Assembly (NCBI GenBank): GCA_002011085.2
Contig: MTMB02000001.1
Span: forward strand, 1,153,627 to 1,217,626
Direction: 5' to 3'
DNA: 64,000 bases
DNA from: Candidatus Geothermarchaeum rappei
Lineage (GTDB): Archaea > Thermoproteota > Nitrososphaeria > Geothermarchaeales > JDFR-13
The position numbers and the translations under genes are program-made. Under the pieces are notes generated by a model. That model worked only from the letters and a program-made list of their open reading frames with translations. It ran no database searches and was not told the DNA's origin. Below, one piece after another: positions 35,397 to 41,887 of this stretch (position 1 is the stretch's first letter; each line of letters begins with the position of its first letter).

Positions 35397-35626
35397 TATT
35401 AACCTCTTAAATTATATCATTACAATACCAGGTAAATTACATTTAGAAATATTTAGAATAATGGATAATTTAAATATAACCATATAAATACAATTCAAAA
35501 CCCCTTCTAGAGCCTCCAAACCACCTGGGCAATAAATATTACATGTTATTAGTCGGGATATGCTTATCTAGTGATTACGTTGATTTATATAGATATTTGG
35601 AGACGAATTATATGGGATGATCAGAT

Positions 35627-36322
35627 ATGGTGAGATTTAGGATAAAGGATGGCTTCAGGCCTAAGACGGTCCTCATGGGATTCAGGGGAATCGGGCAGGT
35701 CGGATACCTATCTATTAGGTACTTGATTGAGAAGCTTAATGCTGAGAAGAAGGGTGTTATAGAGACGCTTCTAGCCCATCCCGTGGTGATAGTCGAGGAT
35801 GGATACCTCTCCTATCCACTTGAGATATATGGATATGGAGACCTGGGTATTATTAGGATTGAGGAGATCCCGATTAATAAGCAGGGGGCCTATTTGATTA
35901 GGGAGATAGTTAAGTGGCTTAAGGAGAATAATGTGGAGAGGCTTATACTAATAGGCGGCCTAGTCTCCTCACTCAAGGAAGAGGAGGAGGATATCGCCAG
36001 GATAGTCACCAACAGCCTCTGGAAGGAGGATGTCGGGATAAGCTATACCCAGAAGGATGTCAGGGTACTGGGGCCACTGGCCTACGCCCTCTACTACTCC
36101 GAGATATATGGCGTGCCTTCACTAGCTATACTAGCATACGCCAACTCGGAGCAGCCCGTCGACCCCAGAGGCGCATACTATGCCCTTGAGACCCTTAAGA
36201 AGCTTGTCGACGTAGAGATCGAGACAGAGGAGCTTCTCAAGACCGCTGCAGAGGTCGAGGAGAAGATAGCCCAGTTAATTGAGGAGTTCTCCGAGACCAA
36301 GAACAAGGGCATGTATACCTAG
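35627..36322 (+). CDS. PAC2-family protein (proteasome assembly chaperone-like)
   Basis: A 231-residue PAC2-fold protein. The fold opens with VLMGFRGIGQVGYLSIRYLI, followed by VVIVEDGYLSYPLEIYGYGD and LILIGGLVSS; the GF-x-G-x-G-x-V-G pattern is diagnostic. The C-terminus is a charged helix. Archaeal relatives (PbaB type) bind the proteasome or help assemble complexes, but orthology is not certain. A TATA element (GATTTATATAG, 35581-35591) and a GGATGATC ribosome-binding site precede the ATG. It converges on the Sm-protein gene. Confidence 0.87.
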   Translation: MVRFRIKDGFRPKTVLMGFRGIGQVGYLSIRYLIEKLNAEKKGVIETLLAHPVVIVEDGYLSYPLEIYGYGDLGIIRIEEIPINKQGAYLIREIVKWLKENNVERLILIGGLVSSLKEEEEDIARIVTNSLWKEDVGISYTQKDVRVLGPLAYALYYSEIYGVPSLAILAYANSEQPVDPRGAYYALETLKKLVDVEIETEELLKTAAEVEEKIAQLIEEFSETKNKGMYT

Positions 36323-36356
36323 GACCCCAGGATAAAAATTTTTGGGGGACGAGGGG

Positions 36357-36776
36357 CTATACCCCCCTCTTTTTAGCCATAAACTCATCGTATACCTTTT
36401 TCACGCGGTTATAGACAGGGCCACGCTCACCTTCTACACCGCTTTCCGTAACCCTAATCTTGTTCATCACTATAATAACGCCCTGGTCCCTCCTATACGT
36501 AACCATCCTTGGAAAGACCTTCTCAAGCATCTCCCTAAGCTCATCTAGATCTACTTTAACCTTCTTCAAATAGATTGCGGAGATGGCGTTCCCTGAATAA
36601 ACTATTGATGCATAGTGGTCGCTGCCGATGGAGACATCGCCCAAGATAATTGAGAGAGTCTCGGGTAGGATGGCCTTCAACACGCCTCTAACCCGCTGGC
36701 CATTCCTCAACTCAACTATAACTTCTTCATTAATCATATGGTTAAGCTCCCTTTGGAAAGCGCTTGTAGCCATCAT
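36357..36776 (-). CDS. Sm-like archaeal protein with C-terminal domain (SmAP3 type)
   Basis: A 139-residue protein with an N-terminal Lsm fold (about residues 8-75). Sm1 reads NEEVIVELRNGQRVRGVLKAI and Sm2 is degenerate (IVYSGNAISAIYL instead of IRG-type). A C-terminal mixed domain of about 65 residues follows. This two-domain build matches the crenarchaeal SmAP3 described from Pyrobaculum, which forms rings. It would bind RNA. The loss of the usual Arg-Gly in Sm2 suggests altered RNA recognition. Confidence 0.8.
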   Translation of the reverse strand: MMATSAFQRELNHMINEEVIVELRNGQRVRGVLKAILPETLSIILGDVSIGSDHYASIVYSGNAISAIYLKKVKVDLDELREMLEKVFPRMVTYRRDQGVIIVMNKIRVTESGVEGERGPVYNRVKKVYDEFMAKKRGV

Positions 36777-37060
36777 TTAAAATAGGCACCTCAATACTCA
36801 ACTAATCTAACATATATTGCCAAATCACCATATTTAATCTTAACTTAACCTTTTAATTCTTAAGAATTTAGGTATTAAAAACATCGCCCGCCATAAAAAT
36901 AGGCCTTAAAAAATTTATATTTCGGGCCTAGAGTAGTTTCACACCCCATTCTATTGAGGTACTCCATAGCCCATACAATATACCATTCACGTATCCATAT
37001 GTATAACATGTCCACCCCAAGTTTTTATCACGCGACACGGACTCCTTCTAAGGGATGTGA

Positions 37061-37939
37061 ATGGAGGAGAATAGTTTTACATGTCCAGTATGCGGTGGAA
37101 AGGAGCTTGTCACTAGGGAGAACATGATGTTATGCTCATATTGTGGAATGATTGTCAGGGAGAGGCGATATGAGGATATGCCGGGTCTAAAGACCCTATA
37201 CTCCATCGGCAGAGAAGACAGCATAAGATTCTACGGCAGGATAGGTCTTGATACACGCACCAGCCAGGAATACCGTTTCTACAGGTATAAGGAGCATATT
37301 AAGGAGTTGGGCGACGCCCTAAAGCTCCCTACACATATTGTTGGGGAAGCCCTTAAACTAGCCAGTTTAGTCGCTAAGGGAAGCAGGGGGATCAGTGGGA
37401 GGATCGTAGCTATAATATGTATAGTAGAGGCCGCTAGATCAAAGGGCTATGCGATATCCTATAGAAGGATATTTGACGTGGTTGAGAAGAAGTATGGTAT
37501 CAAGACATATAGGAAGAAGCTGTTTAAAAGCCTATTGACACTATCCTCCCTAGGCATTGGAAAGACACAGATAGACCCCACCAGCATAATCACCAGTATC
37601 ATTGAGAGGATTGGGAGAGATGAGGAAGTCGGTAGGAGAATTAGGGAGTCAAAGTGGGATAAGGATGATTATGTCTCTAAGCTACTTAAGACGGCTTTGG
37701 AGATATATGGGAGGTACAGGAGGTTCTTCATGGGGAAGTCCTCCAAGACTATAGCAGCCATATTGATATATCTATCCGACATTAGGCTCTCCCACGAATA
37801 TAATAGGAAGCGTGTCCTCACCCAGAAGCTACTGAGCACATTCACCAATGTAAGCAGCTATACGATTAGGGAGAGAGCCATAGAATTCTATAGATTCACT
37901 GGAGACCCGTTGTATAGGGTTAGGAGGAGGGGCGGGTGA
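37061..37939 (+). CDS. Divergent transcription factor B (TFB) paralogue
   Basis: A 292-residue TFB-like protein. A zinc ribbon at residues 8-30 (CPVCG and CSYCG, CxxC-x15-CxxC) is followed by a shortened B-reader region and two cyclin-like repeats (about 85-170 and 205-285). The second repeat ends with FTNVSSYTIRERAIEFYRF. It is clearly weaker than the housekeeping TFB: the first repeat lacks the usual highly conserved segments. Alternative TFBs can redirect RNA polymerase to special promoters. It sits next to the pilus-like cluster, and its last 20 bases overlap the end of the convergent minus-strand arm. Regulation of that cluster is my inference. Confidence 0.83.
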   Translation: MEENSFTCPVCGGKELVTRENMMLCSYCGMIVRERRYEDMPGLKTLYSIGREDSIRFYGRIGLDTRTSQEYRFYRYKEHIKELGDALKLPTHIVGEALKLASLVAKGSRGISGRIVAIICIVEAARSKGYAISYRRIFDVVEKKYGIKTYRKKLFKSLLTLSSLGIGKTQIDPTSIITSIIERIGRDEEVGRRIRESKWDKDDYVSKLLKTALEIYGRYRRFFMGKSSKTIAAILIYLSDIRLSHEYNRKRVLTQKLLSTFTNVSSYTIRERAIEFYRFTGDPLYRVRRRGG

Positions 37940-38264
37940 AGACGATGATCCTCCCACCATCTCTAAACACGATGTAGAAGAATGTTTCCCCATCACTTCT
38001 ATATGTCCCCACACCTACTATTGTAAAGCCATTATACTCGTTTAACGATATATTTAGCAACTGGATATATTCCTGGGATAGGTCCTTAGGCTGCTCATCA
38101 CATATCTTTTGGATAAGTATGGCCAGCCCACGGTATTTACTAAGCTCCTCACCGGATTTACTCCTACTACATAATGTGGAGACAACCACATCCACTGAGA
38201 CCACGATGCACACCAATATTAGGACAGTGATTATTATTGCTAACCCCCTTCTACCACACAACAA
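37920..38264 (-). CDS. Pilin-like protein with class III signal peptide
   Basis: A 114-residue protein. The start is TTG 38264, supported by GGTGA six bases before it. The N-terminus is MLCGRRG-LAIIITVLILV: a short basic leader with Gly before a hydrophobic helix, as in prepilins cleaved by PibD/FlaK-type peptidases. A globular part of about 80 residues follows, with one Cys at about residue 55 and beta strands (FFYIVFRDGGRIIVF). It is the last gene of the five-gene minus-strand arm and overlaps the gene before it by 25 bases. A minor pilin of the neighbouring machine is likely; the family itself is not recognised. Confidence 0.62.
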   Translation of the reverse strand: MLCGRRGLAIIITVLILVCIVVSVDVVVSTLCSRSKSGEELSKYRGLAILIQKICDEQPKDLSQEYIQLLNISLNEYNGFTIVGVGTYRSDGETFFYIVFRDGGRIIVFTRPSS

Positions 38265-38569
38265 TACAATTCACCTATAGATCCATTTACAATAATAGGG
38301 TATCTAGCGAGGTAATCACCGGCCCTCGAGCCTGGGTCACCATATTCATATGCCACTGTATTGTTTATGACAACAGAGACATATACGCCTCCAGCCCCCA
38401 ATTCAGGCCGCCTACCCTTTAGAAACGCGTCCTGAACCTCTATATATATCTCCAATGGAGGCCATTGCCCGTCTACAGGCATAACACCGGTGAAGGCAAA
38501 GCCTATGTTGATGGCTGTAAGTACGGAGATTATCAGTATACTGAATAGAAGCTCCTCCAGCCTATTCAT
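38240..38569 (-). CDS. Small membrane-anchored pilin-like protein
   Basis: A 109-residue protein started at ATG 38569, which overlaps the TGA of the 38-residue gene upstream (ATGA). The N-terminal helix (residues about 5-26, ELLFSILIISVLTAINIGF) carries a Glu-Glu just before the hydrophobic run, then an exterior domain of about 80 residues rich in beta strands with a Cys pair (ELYCCVVEGG) at the end. A Gly cleavage site is not obvious, so it may be an uncleaved minor pilin or accessory anchor. Family unknown. Position in the cluster suggests envelope assembly with the machine encoded in the other direction. Confidence 0.6.
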   Translation of the reverse strand: MNRLEELLFSILIISVLTAINIGFAFTGVMPVDGQWPPLEIYIEVQDAFLKGRRPELGAGGVYVSVVINNTVAYEYGDPGSRAGDYLARYPIIVNGSIGELYCCVVEGG

Positions 38570-38682
38570 AGTAGGCACCTGACTATCTTAACAAGTATAG
38601 TTATTATGAGGATGGAGCAGGAGAGGTATAGGATGACTAGGAATATGCTTGTCACACCCAGGTCCTCTATCTCCTCAGACAC
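38566..38682 (-). CDS. 38-residue single-pass membrane microprotein
   Basis: GTG 38682 opens a frame of 38 codons that ends with TGA at 38568-38566. The product is acidic at the N-terminus (MSEEIEDLGV) followed by one hydrophobic helix (TSIFLVILYLSCSILIITIL) and a basic end (KIVRCLL), so the N-terminus probably faces outside. The frame starts inside the end of the preceding gene (16-base overlap) and ends in a four-base overlap with the next, exactly the arrangement expected of a translated gene in an operon. No homologue is recognised. Confidence 0.6.
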   Translation of the reverse strand: MSEEIEDLGVTSIFLVILYLSCSILIITILVKIVRCLL

Positions 38683-38888
38683 TCCATAACCACCTCAGTC
38701 GCGTTCGACTGGTCATCATAAAATATGCAGATCCTAGAGCCATCCCTATACTCAACCACATAGCCGTTCATCGCGCTACTCGGGGTATAGCTGGATATCG
38801 CCTCGCGGAAGCCGTGGAGAGCGAGGAGGAGGATTAGTAGGATCATGAACACTCCTATTAGATAGTTTAGGGACTTCACCATGGTCAC
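38667..38888 (-). CDS. Small single-pass membrane protein, pilus cluster
   Basis: A 73-residue protein with one N-terminal membrane helix (about residues 10-26, LIGVFMILLILLLALHG) and a small exterior domain of about 45 residues with two Cys (SRICIFYDD and MECLRR) that could pair. GTG 38888 overlaps the stop of the 35-residue gene as GTGA; ATG 38882 is the alternative. Size and form resemble the minor or TadE-like pilins of Tad systems, but sequence similarity cannot be claimed. Confidence 0.6.
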   Translation of the reverse strand: MTMVKSLNYLIGVFMILLILLLALHGFREAISSYTPSSAMNGYVVEYRDGSRICIFYDDQSNATEVVMECLRR

Positions 38889-38992
38889 CCCCAGTTTATA
38901 TGGAGAAGCAGTGTGAGTATGGTTATGGCTATGGCGGAGACCATTATCAAGTCGAGCACCTTAGTCAATAGACTCTCTATTATACGCCTCAT
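38885..38992 (-). CDS. 35-residue single-pass membrane microprotein, first gene of the arm
   Basis: ATG 38992 opens a 35-codon frame ending with TGA at 38887-38885. The product has a basic amphipathic start (MRRIIESLLTKVLDL) and a membrane helix (IMVSAIAITILTLLLHI). It begins 25 bases from the centre of the palindromic promoter at 39006-39028, giving a leaderless or nearly leaderless transcript. The next gene overlaps its stop by GTGA. These positions make it likely to be real despite its size. Function unknown. Confidence 0.6.
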   Translation of the reverse strand: MRRIIESLLTKVLDLIMVSAIAITILTLLLHINWG

Positions 38993-39005
38993 TCCAGCTA
39001 AGTAT

Positions 39006-39028
39006 GTGATTATAAGAGTTATAATCAC
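39006..39028. promoter_or_regulatory. Perfectly palindromic bidirectional promoter of the pilus-like cluster
   Basis: GTGATTATAA-GAG-TTATAATCAC is a perfect 10-3-10 inverted repeat, so the same TATA-like element (GATTATAA) is presented to both strands. The ATG of the secretion ATPase (39041) and that of the 35-residue microprotein (38992) lie 24 and 25 bases from the centre. Both transcripts would start at or just before the ATG. Coordinated expression of both arms is the direct implication. Confidence 0.75.
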
Positions 39029-39040
39029 CTACATAGTTGG

Positions 39041-40513
39041 ATGGCTATGAGGAGCATCCTATATCTAGAGACTATGTTCGACGACTTGGATGGTGAGCCC
39101 TATAAGGTACTGGGGCCCTTTAAAATCTATATCCAGAGGGATATACGGGGCCGATATAGATATTTGCCTAGGGTCGATGCACAGTACATCTCCTTACTCC
39201 CATATATGAGGGAGATTTATTTGAGGCACCCCACTAAAGAGGATCTTATTGAGGTGGGTGAGGACTATAGCTTCTCCAAATTACATCAGGTCCTGAGGAA
39301 TAGGATATCTATGGAGCTGAGCGGTATTAATGGCCTTACCCTGCTGGATACCGATGTCGATAGGCTATCTGAACTACTGTTCTGGGAGATAGTTGGATTG
39401 ACTAGGCTAGCTCCTCTAATGATGGATGACGAGGTTGAGGAAGTCTTTATAGACGGGTTTAAGAGCCCTGCATACCTAAATCACCGGAGGTTTGGTAGGT
39501 GTGAAACCGATGTGATAGTTCGTAGGGAGGAGGTGGATGCGTTAATAACTCATATAGAGCTTCATAAAGGCATCAGTATCAACTACTCGAGGGGGAACCT
39601 TGAGTCTGAGCTGGAGACAGGTAATATGCGTATGAGGATCAATATTGATCTCGAGCCCCTTGCCTCAGCCGGCCCATACATTATAATGAGGAATCTAAGG
39701 AGAAAGCCATATACACTTGTTGATCTGATAAGGATGGGGACGTTAAGCGCCGAGGCAGCTGCATTCATATTGTCAGTGGCCTGGACAAGGCTGAATATCA
39801 CTATAGCTGGTGAGGTGAACACGGGTAAAACAACGTTGTTAAACGCGATAGACATGGCTCTCCCAAGCCGTTATAGGAAGATCTATATTGAGGAGGCTCT
39901 TGAGAGCGTTGATATGAGGGATAGAGGGAGGTACCAGGCGTTTTACAGGGCTGATGCATACTCTAAAAACCTTAGTAAGAGGAGGCAGATAACCTTCACA
40001 CTTCATAGAACCCCTGATATACTTGTCTTTGGAGAGGTTCTTACAGACGATGATGTACGGACTTTCTTCTACTCATTATCATGCGGGTTAAAAGGCCTCC
40101 AGACTATCCACGCCAGGAGCATAGACAGCCTACTAAGGAGGTGGATACTGCATCACAGGGTTTCTCCAGAGGCCCTTAGAGACCTGGATATTATAGTGTT
40201 TATGAAGAGGAGTCTCCGTGGAGAACGCTATGTAGAGGGAGTCTATGAGGTTGTGGAGGATGGCAGGGTAAGGGCTGTTTTCAGGCGGGGCTCCGAGGGG
40301 CTTGAGAAGGTTATGGATATATGCGATACGGATGTCTATAGGAAGATAGTCGAAGAGCTAGGGGGTAGGGAAGAATTCAATAGGTTGTATAATGGGTTGG
40401 CGAAATGCATTAGGGACAGCCTAGCGAGGAATTCTTTTAGCCAAATGCTTGAGGAGCTGGAGAAAGAGTTATTTGGAGAGGGGGTTATAGATGTTAGGGC
40501 AAGCCTATATTAA
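39041..40513 (+). CDS. Type IV pilus/secretion ATPase (TadA/FlaI/GspE family)
   Basis: A 490-residue assembly ATPase. An N-terminal domain (to about residue 215) ends in IIMRNLRRKPYTLVDL. The motor has Walker A GEVNTGKTT (257-265), an Asp-box-like IYIEEALESVD, a Walker B with FGEV (about 326-333), and a His box with TIHARS (about 355-360). It hydrolyses ATP to drive pilin insertion or retraction. The usual acidic run after Walker B (GExRGxE) reads GEVLTDDD, a divergent form. It heads the plus-strand arm and overlaps the next gene by 23 bases. It is not a clean match to FlaI or to Sulfolobus UpsE. Confidence 0.88.
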   Translation: MAMRSILYLETMFDDLDGEPYKVLGPFKIYIQRDIRGRYRYLPRVDAQYISLLPYMREIYLRHPTKEDLIEVGEDYSFSKLHQVLRNRISMELSGINGLTLLDTDVDRLSELLFWEIVGLTRLAPLMMDDEVEEVFIDGFKSPAYLNHRRFGRCETDVIVRREEVDALITHIELHKGISINYSRGNLESELETGNMRMRINIDLEPLASAGPYIIMRNLRRKPYTLVDLIRMGTLSAEAAAFILSVAWTRLNITIAGEVNTGKTTLLNAIDMALPSRYRKIYIEEALESVDMRDRGRYQAFYRADAYSKNLSKRRQITFTLHRTPDILVFGEVLTDDDVRTFFYSLSCGLKGLQTIHARSIDSLLRRWILHHRVSPEALRDLDIIVFMKRSLRGERYVEGVYEVVEDGRVRAVFRRGSEGLEKVMDICDTDVYRKIVEELGGREEFNRLYNGLAKCIRDSLARNSFSQMLEELEKELFGEGVIDVRASLY

Positions 40514-41081
40514 CATTAGTCCATTAACAGCCCTAGGCTATATAATAATATGCCTCCTACCCATAGTGATCCATAGACATAGGAATAGGGGCGGAGAGAG
40601 TATAGGAGGGGTATTCCCGACTCTAAATATGATAAATTTTAGGAAGCTAATATATAGATCCACCGCCATCTCGGTATACAGGACCATCTCCGTAGACGAC
40701 CCTAATTATCTATTTGACGTGAAGAGAATGGTTGTAAAGGGACATAGGAATATAGAATTAGGAGGCTTATCTATTCCCAAGGAGATACAGCGTTTTATCA
40801 GGCTTGTGGTTAATGAGGAGACTGAGACTGTTGATGAGGCCACTGACCTCCTATTAGACACATATAGGCTTATGATAAAGAACGGGATTAGGAGGCTGGA
40901 GATCAGGCTTACTATTCTCGTGACGACATACGTGTTCTTCCCACTTCTAGGAATAGTCCTTTACTCGATACTGGGGGATATGCTGTATTCAATTCTCCTG
41001 TTAACCCTTCAGATAACCGTCTCCGAGCTGTTGTTTAAAGGTGTTGAATATGGAGAAGAAAATTCTTCTGAGAATGTTTAG
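40491..41081 (+). CDS. T2SF/TadB-like membrane platform protein, first half
   Basis: A 196-residue protein with an N-terminal helix (about residues 8-26), a cytoplasmic helical part with charged residues (about 45-140) and two C-terminal helices (about 143-185). This is the layout of a single T2SF module as in TadB, about half the size of FlaJ or PilC. It overlaps the ATPase gene by 23 bases and the next, similar protein by 32. The polytopic platform would contact the ATPase through the helical cytoplasmic part. Sequence similarity to known T2SF domains is faint, so the assignment rests on topology and context. Confidence 0.68.
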   Translation: MLGQAYINISPLTALGYIIICLLPIVIHRHRNRGGESIGGVFPTLNMINFRKLIYRSTAISVYRTISVDDPNYLFDVKRMVVKGHRNIELGGLSIPKEIQRFIRLVVNEETETVDEATDLLLDTYRLMIKNGIRRLEIRLTILVTTYVFFPLLGIVLYSILGDMLYSILLLTLQITVSELLFKGVEYGEENSSENV

Positions 41082-41637
41082 CAGCTTGATAAGGGGATAT
41101 TCACTTGAGAAGACGCTTTATAGGCTGTATCTCGAGACGGGAGACGACCATATGTATAACCTGTTCATAAATAAGGTGAAAGGCGGGGAAGCGAAGCTAC
41201 CGTATATTCAGGAGGCTGAGACACTCTCTACAATTGAGGGGGATAGGGATAGGCTAATTAGGTACCTTAGGAAGATCATCGACGTAGAATATATAAGAGG
41301 AGAATTGACTGGGCTCAAGAGGATATTTAGTAAGAGGATCACTATCCTACTCCTCATTCTATACATCACTATCCCCGTTATAACAGCCTTCACACCCCTT
41401 CTCTCAACCCTCAACATAACTGCGGTGGGCATTTCGCCTATGAATGCTGAAGATAGGCTTAACATTCCTGACACGAGTATCTATATCCTACATGCACTAG
41501 CCTCTGAGACCCTGTCGACAATCTACCTCAACCGAATAAGTGGATTCAGCCTACCTAAGATGATTTTGATACAGCTCCTCCTCTTCATATCCATATACCA
41601 ACTCAGCCTAGACTATCTATGGCAGTTGATACCATAG
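41050..41637 (+). CDS. T2SF/TadC-like membrane platform protein, second half
   Basis: A 195-residue protein with a cytoplasmic N-terminal half (FSSLIRGYSLEKTLYRLYLE, a helical segment as in T2SF modules) and helices at about residues 100-120 and two nearer the C-terminus (about 145-190). Paired with the preceding protein it would equal one FlaJ/PilC-type platform split in two, as in TadB and TadC. The start ATG 41050 is preferred over GTG 41041 because GGTG precedes it by six bases. It lies 49 bases before the small pilin gene. Assignment is by topology and position. Confidence 0.66.
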   Translation: MEKKILLRMFSSLIRGYSLEKTLYRLYLETGDDHMYNLFINKVKGGEAKLPYIQEAETLSTIEGDRDRLIRYLRKIIDVEYIRGELTGLKRIFSKRITILLLILYITIPVITAFTPLLSTLNITAVGISPMNAEDRLNIPDTSIYILHALASETLSTIYLNRISGFSLPKMILIQLLLFISIYQLSLDYLWQLIP

Positions 41638-41686
41638 CCTAGACATGTTTGTAGGTGGTTAAATACACTATGAAGAACCCCTTTTA

Positions 41687-41881
41687 ATGGATGAGATTAT
41701 GAGGAGGAGAGGAGTTCAGATTATAGAGGAGGCTCTATTAATTGTAGTCGCCTTAATAGCATTATCAATTACAATAGGCGCCCTAGGCCAGGTTCAGGCG
41801 AAGCTGGACACGCTTTTTACAAAGGCTTGGGAGGGGCTTGACTGGCTCTTCAAGACCGTGTTCTACTTCATACCAGAATGA
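41687..41881 (+). CDS. Flp-like 64-residue type IV pilin
   Basis: A 64-residue prepilin. The leader MDEIMRRRG ends in Gly and is followed by VQIIEEALLIVVALIALSIT: Glu falls at +5 of the mature protein, the hallmark of type IV pilins, and the size and +5/+6 acidic pair recall Flp pilins of Tad systems (+5 Glu, +6 Tyr). The C-terminal half is amphipathic (LDTLFTKAWEGLDWLFKTVF) with no cysteines. It would be the main fibre subunit, cut by a PibD-like peptidase not seen in this window. It lies between the platform genes and the HerA-like gene. Confidence 0.72.
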   Translation: MDEIMRRRGVQIIEEALLIVVALIALSITIGALGQVQAKLDTLFTKAWEGLDWLFKTVFYFIPE

Positions 41882-41887
41882 TCCGCC

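Noticed and set aside
36777-37060. Possible small RNA in the 284-base interval before the TFB paralogue (TAGGCC...GGCCTA)
   Set aside because: Only six-base arms with a loop of about 20; no box C/D or H/ACA motifs were recognised.
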